This document shows positions 5,399 to 11,152 of a stretch of DNA of 11,152 nt, in pieces (the first letter of the stretch is position 1; each line of letters begins with the position of its first letter). The notes below the pieces were generated by a model, which worked only from the letters and a program-made list of their open reading frames with translations, was not told where the DNA came from and made no database searches. Where the stretch lies: contig JAITNE010000031.1 of assembly GCA_031290635.1 (NCBI GenBank), forward strand, positions 1 through 11,152, in the 5' to 3' direction. The position numbers were made by a program, and so were the translations under genes. This stretch comes from Tannerella sp. (lineage in GTDB: Bacteria; Bacteroidota; Bacteroidia; Bacteroidales; Tannerellaceae).

Positions 5399-7870
5399 AT
5401 GAAATTAGCAGACTTAAACAACGGAGAATCCGCTATAATAGTAAAGGTTTACGGTCATGGCGGTTTCCGTAAGCGCATCACAGAGATGGGATTCGTTCGC
5501 GGACGGAAGGTTACGTCCATTCTGAACTCGCCCTTCAACGACCCCGTGAAATATTCCATTATGGGATATGAGGTGTCGCTCAGGCACAGCGAAGCCGACA
5601 TGGTAGAAGTGCTTTTTGAAGCGGAGGCCGACGAGCAGGTTGGCGCTACCATACGTGAGTACAAGGAGCGTTACATCATGCACCATCTGGCGGATGAGGA
5701 GAGTCATATCCACAAATTCTCGCCTCTTGACGAAGAAGACCGCCATCACCAGGACGAGTTCGGCGAGATTATAGAACGCGAGCCTGAAGCCGCCGACACT
5801 ACAACCAAGCAGGTAGCCTATCGCAAGAACGTTATCAACGTCGCTTTGGTCGGCAATCCTAACAGCGGCAAGACTTCGCTGTTTAACTCGCTTTCGGGCG
5901 GAAGCGAGCATGTAGGCAACTACAGCGGCGTTACCGTTGAAGCTAAAGCCGGACATTTCAATTATCGCGGCTATCACTTCAACATCACCGACCTGCCCGG
6001 CACATACTCCCTGTCTGCCTATTCTCCCGACGAGAAGTATGTTCGGCAGCATATTTTCGAGAAGATGCCGGACGTGATAATCAATGCCGTCGTCGCTTCC
6101 AACATCGAACGAAATCTCTTCCTTACTACGGAGTTAATAGACTTCAACCCGCGAATGGTTGTTGCGCTCAACATGTATGACGAACTTGACGCAAGCGGTA
6201 CGAAGCTTGATTACAAACGGCTCGGCGCTATGATTGGCGTGCCGATGGTTCCCACAGTCGCCAAAAGCAGGAAAGGGCTTGACAGTCTGCTCGACACCGT
6301 CATCGACGTGTTCGAGAACCGCAATGCCGAAGCACGACATATCCATATCAACTACGGCACGGTGATAGAGCCTGAGATTAGCGAACTGGACGCTATGCTG
6401 CGGGGTTGCGACGATGTGCCCAAGCAGTTCCCCAACCGTTATTGGAGTATCAAACTTATTGAGCGAGACCGCGAGGCTGCCAAGCTGCTTGGAGATTGTA
6501 GCGATTACGTTCGATGGAAGGAAACTGCGACCAAAGCCGCAGAGCGCATTGAACATCAGACTAAGGAGGACGTCGAGACCGTCATCTCCGACGCCAAGTA
6601 CGGCTTCATTGCCGGCGCTCTACAGGAAACGCTTACCGTCGGCAGCCTTGATTCGAACCGCAAGACGCGCTTTATCGACAGCCTCGTTACTAACCGGTGG
6701 CTGGGCTTCCCCATCTTTATCCTTTTGATGTGGGTAATGTTTATGGCGACCTTCTACTTCGGCGCATATCCACAGGAGTGGATTGAAGAAGGCTTTGCTC
6801 TGATTGGCGAAAGCCTCGCCGCGCTGATGTCCGAGGGGCCGCTCAGAGACATGCTTGTCAACGGCATTATCGGAGGCGTGGGCAGCGTGATGGTTTTTCT
6901 GCCCAACATACTGATTCTGTTCCTCTTCATTTCATTTATGGAGGATTCGGGTTACATGTCGAGGGCTGCGTTTATTATGGACAAGCTCATGCACAAGATA
7001 GGGCTTCACGGCAAGTCGTTTATCCCGCTCATAATGGGTTTCGGGTGTAATGTACCGGCGATTATGGCTTCCAGGACGATTGAAAGTCGAAGCAGTCGGC
7101 TGATAACTATCCTTATTAATCCGTTCGTGTCGTGCAGCGCCCGGCTGCCTGTTCTGTTGCTGCTGGCGGGCACTTTCTTCCCTCATAGCGCCGGCACGGT
7201 GCTGATTGCGATGTACGTCATCGGAATAGTGATTGCGGCGTTGACGGCGAGGCTGTTTCGCCGGACGCTCTACAAGGTCGATGAGACGCCGTTTGTTATG
7301 GAGCTGCCGCCTTACCGTATGCCTACGCTCCATGCTATCCTGCGCCACGTCTGGGACAAGGGCAAGCATTATCTCAAAAAGATGGGCGGATTTATACTTG
7401 TTGCTTCCGTAGTAATTTGGTTTTTGAGCTACTATCCGCGAGTTGAGGCGGATGCGTTCGCTACGGAGCAAACGACGGAGACCGACCGTTACGAACATTC
7501 CTACCTTGGGCGCATCGGCAAGATTTGCGAGCCTGTTATCCGTCCGCTGGGGCTTGACTGGAAAGCCGGTGTAGCGCTGATTTCGGGTACTATGGCGAAG
7601 GAGGTTATTGTCAGTACGCTGGGGGTGATATACAAGAATGAAGATGAGGCGACGTTGTCGGCGACCTTGGAGGCTTCGGGCGATTTCACTTCAAAGTCGG
7701 CTCTGGCGTTTATGGTGTTCGTCCTGCTGTATTTTCCCTGCATTGCGACGCTGGCTGCCATAGCCAACGAAAGCGGTAACCGTCGCTGGGTGTTCTTTTC
7801 CATCTTTTACAACACGGTTATAGCCTGGATTCTGGCTTATGCAGCGTATGCGATCTGCGGACTGTTCTAA
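5399..7870 (+). CDS. feoAB: Fused ferrous iron transporter FeoA-FeoB
   Basis: This 823-residue protein imports Fe2+ through the inner membrane. Residues 1 to about 73 are a FeoA SH3-like domain (MKLADLNNGESAIIVKVYG onward). Residues 75-140 form an acidic linker with six histidines (95, 96, 103, 105, 116, 117). The FeoB G domain follows: G1 GNPNSGKT at 152-159, G3 DLPG at 198-201, G4 NMYD at 258-261. After a helical spacer, the membrane domain begins near WLGFPIFILLMWVMF and includes the gate motifs GFGCNVPAI and SCSARLPV, each with a conserved Cys. FeoA-FeoB fusions of this kind are known in Bacteroidota such as Porphyromonas gingivalis. The ATG at 5399 is chosen over an in-frame TTG at 5384 because the TTG is within the promoter box and the ATG begins the FeoA domain. 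Some FeoB paralogues carry manganese instead, so iron is likely but not proven. Confidence 0.95.
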   Translation: MKLADLNNGESAIIVKVYGHGGFRKRITEMGFVRGRKVTSILNSPFNDPVKYSIMGYEVSLRHSEADMVEVLFEAEADEQVGATIREYKERYIMHHLADEESHIHKFSPLDEEDRHHQDEFGEIIEREPEAADTTTKQVAYRKNVINVALVGNPNSGKTSLFNSLSGGSEHVGNYSGVTVEAKAGHFNYRGYHFNITDLPGTYSLSAYSPDEKYVRQHIFEKMPDVIINAVVASNIERNLFLTTELIDFNPRMVVALNMYDELDASGTKLDYKRLGAMIGVPMVPTVAKSRKGLDSLLDTVIDVFENRNAEARHIHINYGTVIEPEISELDAMLRGCDDVPKQFPNRYWSIKLIERDREAAKLLGDCSDYVRWKETATKAAERIEHQTKEDVETVISDAKYGFIAGALQETLTVGSLDSNRKTRFIDSLVTNRWLGFPIFILLMWVMFMATFYFGAYPQEWIEEGFALIGESLAALMSEGPLRDMLVNGIIGGVGSVMVFLPNILILFLFISFMEDSGYMSRAAFIMDKLMHKIGLHGKSFIPLIMGFGCNVPAIMASRTIESRSSRLITILINPFVSCSARLPVLLLLAGTFFPHSAGTVLIAMYVIGIVIAALTARLFRRTLYKVDETPFVMELPPYRMPTLHAILRHVWDKGKHYLKKMGGFILVASVVIWFLSYYPRVEADAFATEQTTETDRYEHSYLGRIGKICEPVIRPLGLDWKAGVALISGTMAKEVIVSTLGVIYKNEDEATLSATLEASGDFTSKSALAFMVFVLLYFPCIATLAAIANESGNRRWVFFSIFYNTVIAWILAYAAYAICGLF

Positions 7871-7887
7871 GAATCAATAATTATCAT

Positions 7888-7895
7888 TATCTTTG
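7888..7895 (+). promoter_or_regulatory. -7 promoter box for nfnA
   Basis: TATCTTTG followed by CGGC is identical over 12 bases to the DPP IV promoter core at 597-608. It lies in the 57-base gap after feoAB, 32 bases before the ATG at 7928. No TTG occurs at the -33 distance, so the upstream element is weak and read-through from feoAB may also contribute. Confidence 0.65.
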
Positions 7896-7927
7896 CGGCT
7901 TGTTTAGTAAGAAATTTCACTGATAAT

Positions 7928-8713
7928 ATGAACAAAATTGTTGATAAAGAGTATTTTTCGGAGAATGTAGTCCGCCTTGTAGTCGAAGCGCCCTTGATAG
8001 CGAAGGCGCGACGCGCCGGGCATTTCGTCATTGTCCGCGCCGGCGCGAAGGGCGAGCGTATTCCGTTGACTATTGCCGGCGCAGATACGGCTAAGGGCAC
8101 TATCGACCTGGTAGTACAGGCTGTAGGAACGTCTTCCCGCAAAATTTGCGCTCTTGAAAGGGGCGAGTTTCTGACGGATGTAGTTGGACCTTTGGGTCAG
8201 GCTACCCACATCGAGAAGGTAGGAACTGTAGTCTGTGCAGGAGGCGGCGTAGGGGTAGCTCCGCTCTATCCGATTGTAGAAGCCATGCACGAGGCCGGAA
8301 ACAGGGTTATTGTAGTGATGGCTGCCCGCACTAAAGAACTTGTCATCATGGAAAAACAGATGAAAGCGGCGTCGGACGAAGTCATTATCATGACCGACGA
8401 CGGCTCGTATGGCGCTAAAGGTTTGGTTACCGACGGCATTGAATCCATCCTGCAGCGCGAGAAGATTGACCTGTGCGTTACGATTGGCCCTGCCGTCATG
8501 ATGAAGTTCGTTTCCCTCTTAACCCAAAAACACGGGATACCTGCGGTCGCTTCGCTTAACACTATTATGGTTGACGGCACGGGGATGTGCGGCGCATGCA
8601 GGGTTACGGTCGGCGGACGGACGAAGTTTGTCTGTATCGACGGTCCCGAGTTCGACGCTCATCAGGTTGATTTCAACGAGATGATCACCAGACTGAAGGC
8701 ATACTCGAATTGA
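7928..8713 (+). CDS. nfnA: NfnA-type ferredoxin:NADP oxidoreductase small subunit
   Basis: This 261-residue protein belongs to the dihydroorotate dehydrogenase electron-transfer (PyrK-like) and sulfide dehydrogenase family. With NfnB it forms an electron-bifurcating transhydrogenase that couples NADH and reduced ferredoxin to NADP+ reduction. The N-terminal ferredoxin-reductase-like barrel binds FAD, and CAGGGVGVAPLYP (residues 103-115) is the NAD-binding loop. Near the C terminus, Cys221, Cys224 and Cys236 (MCGAC, then VCIDGPEF) bind a [2Fe-2S] cluster. The family uses Asp as the fourth ligand, and Asp216 just upstream is a candidate. The length is close to that of known NfnA proteins. PyrK is the main alternative, but no pyrD is adjacent and the NfnB-type partner follows, which favours NfnA. 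An FNR-like subunit of a sulfide dehydrogenase is the same family under another name. Confidence 0.9.
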   Translation: MNKIVDKEYFSENVVRLVVEAPLIAKARRAGHFVIVRAGAKGERIPLTIAGADTAKGTIDLVVQAVGTSSRKICALERGEFLTDVVGPLGQATHIEKVGTVVCAGGGVGVAPLYPIVEAMHEAGNRVIVVMAARTKELVIMEKQMKAASDEVIIMTDDGSYGAKGLVTDGIESILQREKIDLCVTIGPAVMMKFVSLLTQKHGIPAVASLNTIMVDGTGMCGACRVTVGGRTKFVCIDGPEFDAHQVDFNEMITRLKAYSN

Positions 8714-8741
8714 CAATTGAATCATCCTTAATTAATATAAG

Positions 8742-8783
8742 CGAAGCAATCCGGGTATTTTTTAGATATACAAAATTGCTTCG
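8742..8783 (+). other. Inverted repeat in the nfnA-nfnB spacer
   Basis: CGAAGCAAT (8742-8750) and ATTGCTTCG (8775-8783) are perfect 9-base complements around a 24-base AT-rich loop. A G-T pair can extend the stem by one. The loop is long for an intrinsic terminator, and the stem is not followed by a T-run. It could shape the message between the two cistrons, for instance as a processing or stability element. Confidence 0.5.
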
Positions 8784-8798
8784 TACAACACAATGACG

Positions 8799-8829
8799 CC
8801 GGCGCGACAACATCCCCCCAAAGCGCCGG
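8799..8829 (+). other. GC-rich inverted repeat before nfnB
   Basis: CCGGCGC (8799-8805) and GCGCCGG (8823-8829) are perfect 7-base complements with a 17-base loop that includes a run of six C (8814-8819). The left arm also overlaps a self-palindrome, CGCCGGCG (8797-8804), so two folds compete. No T-run follows. There is no TAnnTTTG box between nfnA and nfnB, so this lies in a shared transcript unless nfnB has another kind of promoter. Confidence 0.45.
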
Positions 8830-8875
8830 GCAGTCCTGTCAATCGGCAAATATTATACAATTAATAATTCAACTC

Positions 8876-10339
8876 ATGGAACTTATAATCAAAAGAAGAG
8901 AAGAAGCATGGCGTGAGAGCCTGCGCAAGGAAACCAGGAACAAGGATCGTGCGGCTATCGAGCGGGTAAGGATGCCGGAGCTTGACCCGACAGTTCGCAG
9001 TCGCAACAACGAGGAAGTCAACCGCGGACTGACCGCCGAACAGGCTCGTCGGGAAGCGCAACGCTGCCTCGACTGTCCGCAGCCCACCTGCATGGACGGA
9101 TGTCCGGTTGGAGTAAACATTCCCGACTTTATAAAAAACATCGAGCGCGGAGAGTTTTTGACGGCAGCCGCCATACTTAAAGAAACCAGCGCTTTACCGG
9201 CCGTATGCGGGCGCGTCTGTCCGCAGGAGAAGCAGTGCGAGAGCCGCTGCATCCACCTGAAGATGAAAAAGGAATCCGTAGCGATAGGCTACCTCGAACG
9301 ATTCGCGGCAGACTGTGAGCGCGAAAGCGGTCGGACGTCCGTTCCCCAAATCGCTCTTCGCAAAAACATGCGCATAGCCGTAGCCGGTTCAGGCCCTGCC
9401 GGACTTTCGTTTGCCGGCGACATGGCGAAGATGGGGTACGACGTAACCGTTTACGAGGCTCTTCACGAGATTGGGGGAGTGTTGAAATACGGCATCCCCG
9501 AGTTTCGCCTGCCGAACAGCGTTGTGGACGTCGAAATCGACGTACTCCGCAGCATGGGCGTAGAGTTCGTTACAGACTGCATCGTAGGCAAGACGATAAG
9601 CTACGAAGACTTGCAGTCGTCGGGCTATCGCGGCATATTCGTAGCAAGCGGCGCGGGATTGCCAAACTTCATGAACATAAAGGGCGAAAACCTCATTGGA
9701 GTGATGTCGTCCAACGAATATCTGACGCGCGTCAACCTTATGGACGCCGCTTCGGAGGACAGCGACACGCCTGTCCTGCGCGGACATCGGGTAGCCGTCG
9801 TTGGAGGAGGCAATACGGCGATGGATTCAGTGCGCACCGCCCGCCGACTTGGAGCCGAACTCGCCATGATAGTTTACCGTCGCAGCGAAGAAGAGATGCC
9901 TGCCCGCATCGAAGAAGTGAAGCACGCCAAAGAAGAAGGCGTAGAGTTTCGGACTTTGCATAACCCGATAGAATATCTGGGCGATGAAAACGGTCGTATC
10001 CGTCAGATGAAACTTCAGAAGATGGCTCTGGGAGATGCCGACGCAAGCGGTCGCCGTCGTCCGGTAGCTATCGAGGGAGCGATAGAAACTATAGATGTAG
10101 ATCAGGTGATAGTCAGCATCGGCGTATCGCCCAACCCATTAATCCCAAGCGCCTTCAGCGGACTGGAAGTAAGCAGTCGCGGAACTATCATTGTTAACGA
10201 AGAAGACATGCGATCATCCCTCCCGGACGTTTACGCCGGCGGCGACATAGTCCGTGGCGGCGCCACCGTAATCCTCGCCATGGGCGACGGCCGCAAAGCC
10301 GCCGCCGCAATGGATGCGACGCTAAAGAATAAAAAATAG
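8876..10339 (+). CDS. nfnB: NfnB-type NADPH-binding subunit (glutamate synthase small-subunit-like)
   Basis: This 487-residue protein has the layout of the GltD/NfnB family. Residues 64, 67, 72, 76 and 111, 115, 121, 125 are Cys, two four-Cys sets that bind [4Fe-4S] clusters (RCLDC, TCMDGCP, CGRVCP, QCESRC); NfnB-type proteins may use other ligands for part of these. GSGPAG at 171-176 is the FAD dinucleotide fold and GGGNTA at 310-315 the NADPH fold. Near the end, YAGGDIVRGGATVILAMGDG is the usual FAD-closing segment. In NfnAB this subunit holds the bifurcating FAD and reduces NADP+. It would often be annotated as glutamate synthase small subunit, but no large GltB subunit is near and the NfnA partner sits just upstream. 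The 162-base spacer is long for such a pair. The ATG at 8876 has no rival nearby. Confidence 0.92.
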   Translation: MELIIKRREEAWRESLRKETRNKDRAAIERVRMPELDPTVRSRNNEEVNRGLTAEQARREAQRCLDCPQPTCMDGCPVGVNIPDFIKNIERGEFLTAAAILKETSALPAVCGRVCPQEKQCESRCIHLKMKKESVAIGYLERFAADCERESGRTSVPQIALRKNMRIAVAGSGPAGLSFAGDMAKMGYDVTVYEALHEIGGVLKYGIPEFRLPNSVVDVEIDVLRSMGVEFVTDCIVGKTISYEDLQSSGYRGIFVASGAGLPNFMNIKGENLIGVMSSNEYLTRVNLMDAASEDSDTPVLRGHRVAVVGGGNTAMDSVRTARRLGAELAMIVYRRSEEEMPARIEEVKHAKEEGVEFRTLHNPIEYLGDENGRIRQMKLQKMALGDADASGRRRPVAIEGAIETIDVDQVIVSIGVSPNPLIPSAFSGLEVSSRGTIIVNEEDMRSSLPDVYAGGDIVRGGATVILAMGDGRKAAAAMDATLKNKK

Positions 10340-10343
10340 TAGC

Positions 10344-10382
10344 GCCTATGAAGGGGTCGAAAGCCCCTGATGCCGTAGGCAT
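10344..10382 (+). repeat. Paired hairpins after nfnB
   Basis: AGGGGT (10352-10357) pairs with GCCCCT (10363-10368) around CGAAA, including one G-T pair. Then ATGCC (10370-10374) pairs with GGCAT (10378-10382) around GTA. Alternatively GCCTA (10344-10348) pairs with TAGGC (10376-10380) and encloses the first stem. No T-run follows, so this is not a classical terminator, although it may end or protect the nfnB transcript. It adjoins the repeat tract and may belong to the same mobile repeat block. Confidence 0.5.
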
Positions 10383-10395
10383 AACATCTCATTAG

Positions 10396-10506
10396 CCGTG
10401 TGTGGAGCGAAGCGCAACGCACGGAACACGCAACGCACGGAACGCGGAACGCGCAACCCGCAACGCACGCAACCGCAACGCGATACACGCAACACGCCCC
10501 CCAACC
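10396..10506 (+). repeat. CGCAAC repeat tract with extreme strand asymmetry
   Basis: CGCAAC occurs seven times (10413, 10429, 10452, 10459, 10468, 10474, 10488). The first two are part of a 16-base direct repeat CGCAACGCACGGAAC plus one varying base (10413-10428 and 10429-10444). From 10404 to 10506 the plus strand has a single T (10484). At the left edge CCGTGTGT (10396-10403) pairs with ACGCACGG (10417-10424) around a 13-base loop, with one G-T pair. Frames read through it give only low-complexity peptides rich in Arg, Asn and Thr, so it is not treated as coding. Confidence 0.65.
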
Positions 10507-10507
10507 T

Positions 10508-10524
10508 GCGCCGCGTAGCGGCGC
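10508..10524. repeat. GC-rich hairpin next to the transposase 3' end
   Basis: GCGCCGC (10508-10514) and GCGGCGC (10518-10524) are perfect 7-base complements around GTA. The hairpin lies seven bases beyond the transposase stop (10532-10534). Y1 transposases recognise hairpins at their element ends, so this may be the right end of the element. Neither direction shows a T-run, so an intrinsic terminator is less likely. Confidence 0.5.
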
Positions 10525-10531
10525 CATTCAA

Positions 10532-10993
10532 CTATTCAAAAAAATCAAATAAATATATATCCTCAAAATCAATATTTGATCTCCTAAGCATGTGCATATA
10601 CTCATTCTTAAATGTTTTATTTTGATGATGTTTCGGTTGATTCCATATATAGTTTGCCACAGCGCTTATTTGAGAATTGCTATAACTAAAGACGCCATAT
10701 CCATCTTGCCATCCCCCAAAAGCGCATTTCTTCATTTTGCTTTTTATGAATTTAGTGGAAGACGTTTTTATCTTTTTTACTAATTCACTTATCATGACAT
10801 TCGGACGTAATCCTATTAACATGTGTATATGGTCCGGATTGCAATAGATTGCATGTAGTTTACAATTATGATTACGTACTATTCCTGATATATATTTTTC
10901 AATATCTTCCCGGTATTCCTCTTTACCAAATGACTGTCTGTTTTTTACTGAAAAAACGATTTGTAAATTAATTTGAGCATAAGTGTTTGCCAT
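10532..10993 (-). CDS. IS200/IS605-like Y1 (HUH) transposase
   Basis: This 153-residue protein, starting MANTYAQINLQIVFSVKNRQ, is a complete single-domain tyrosine transposase of the IS200/REP-associated group (Y1_Tnp). These enzymes cut and rejoin single-stranded DNA at hairpin ends. The HUH motif is visible in NPDHIHMLIGL (about residues 52-62), and the catalytic Tyr is in ANYIWNQPKHHQ, with the Gln four residues later that helps bind metal. The length is normal for TnpA and no frameshift is seen, so it may be active. No tnpB or other accessory gene is present. The gene is clearly more AT-rich than the genes to its left, consistent with transfer. A REP-associated transposase acting on the neighbouring repeats is an alternative to a free-standing IS200 element. 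No clear promoter box is visible upstream. Confidence 0.9.
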   Translation of the reverse strand: MANTYAQINLQIVFSVKNRQSFGKEEYREDIEKYISGIVRNHNCKLHAIYCNPDHIHMLIGLRPNVMISELVKKIKTSSTKFIKSKMKKCAFGGWQDGYGVFSYSNSQISAVANYIWNQPKHHQNKTFKNEYMHMLRRSNIDFEDIYLFDFFE

Positions 10994-11018
10994 AATTATG
11001 TTTTGTTTAAATGAATAA

Positions 11019-11152
11019 TTTGCACAATTATATAATAATTTATCAGATAAAATTAACTGGCCAGCAGAACAATTAAGAATTACACAAGGAAAAGTTTTAA
11101 AAATACCACAAGAAAGGATAATTATAATTAATGAACCAATGGAATTAGAATT
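11019..11152 (+). other. Unresolved open frame at the right edge
   Basis: In one plus frame there is no stop from 11019 to the edge (44 codons), giving a protein-like stretch with INWPAEQLRITQGKVLKIPQ. No ATG opens it before 11139, and a stop (11016-11018) lies just upstream. It could be the interrupted remains of a gene cut by the transposon, a gene starting at the 11139 ATG, or chance in AT-rich DNA. The product is not recognised. Confidence 0.2.

Noticed and set aside
5414..6052. Long minus-strand open frame of 212 residues
   Set aside because: It overlaps the FeoA and FeoB G domains entirely in antisense, and its translation shows no recognisable domain.
6932..7498. Minus-strand open frame of 188 residues
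   Set aside because: It is antisense to the FeoB membrane domain and its Arg/Gln-rich text is typical of a shadow frame.
10413..10493. Possible CRISPR array
   Set aside because: Repeat units are six to sixteen bases with irregular spacing and no distinct spacers, and no cas gene is present.
10398..10625. 75-residue plus-strand open frame across the repeat tract
   Set aside because: The peptide is low complexity (Arg, Asn, Thr, Gln) and reflects the CGCAAC repeat; its 3' end is antisense to the transposase.
10994..11152. Upstream extension of the transposase frame to the edge
   Set aside because: The minus frame stays open but contains no in-frame ATG and the MANTY start is typical of the family; openness reflects AT-rich chance.

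Overview
The window looks like chromosome of an anaerobic member of the Bacteroidota, most likely Bacteroidales. The evidence is a set of promoters of the Bacteroides type (TAnnTTTG core), AT-rich leaders without Shine-Dalgarno sequences, a fused FeoA-FeoB iron transporter, a clostripain-like lipoprotein, a dipeptidyl peptidase IV, and a DUF2795-like protein beside a PduO-type adenosyltransferase. A glycyl radical enzyme and an NfnAB-type ferredoxin:NADP oxidoreductase point to anaerobic life. No close species can be named from the sequence alone.

Layout. 1-479 (minus): N-terminal part of a glycyl radical enzyme running off the left edge. 480-633: a divergent promoter pair. 634-2811 (plus): secreted dipeptidyl peptidase IV. 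2859-3080 and 3135-3692 (minus): small acidic DUF2795-like protein and cob(I)alamin adenosyltransferase. 3693-3841: a spacer made of short degenerate repeats. 3842-5242 (minus): C11-family lipoprotein peptidase. 5243-5398: a dense divergent control region with a 12-bp palindrome and phased ATTAATA repeats. 5399-7870 (plus): FeoAB. 7928-8713 and 8876-10339 (plus): NfnA and NfnB, separated by a 162-base spacer with two inverted repeats. 10340-10527: GC-rich hairpins and a strand-asymmetric CGCAAC repeat tract. 10532-10993 (minus): an AT-rich IS200-like Y1 transposase gene. 10994-11152: an AT-rich flank with an unresolved open frame.

How the parts relate. DPP IV and the C11 lipoprotein are exported peptidases that fit a peptide-using lifestyle. 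FeoAB brings in ferrous iron, and the adjacent NfnAB pair is an iron-sulfur flavoenzyme that links NADH, NADPH and ferredoxin pools. Placing iron uptake next to an Fe-S redox enzyme is suggestive but does not prove co-regulation. The adenosyltransferase makes adenosylcobalamin.

I found no clearly new system. Most genes are ordinary for the group. The best leads are the feoAB control region, which has an unusually short leader and a palindrome where the -33 element should be; the hairpin and tandem-repeat block beside the Y1 transposase; and the structured nfnA-nfnB spacer. The same promoter core, TAYYTTTG usually followed by CGGC, appears six times at a nearly fixed distance from start codons, and it helps choose gene starts.
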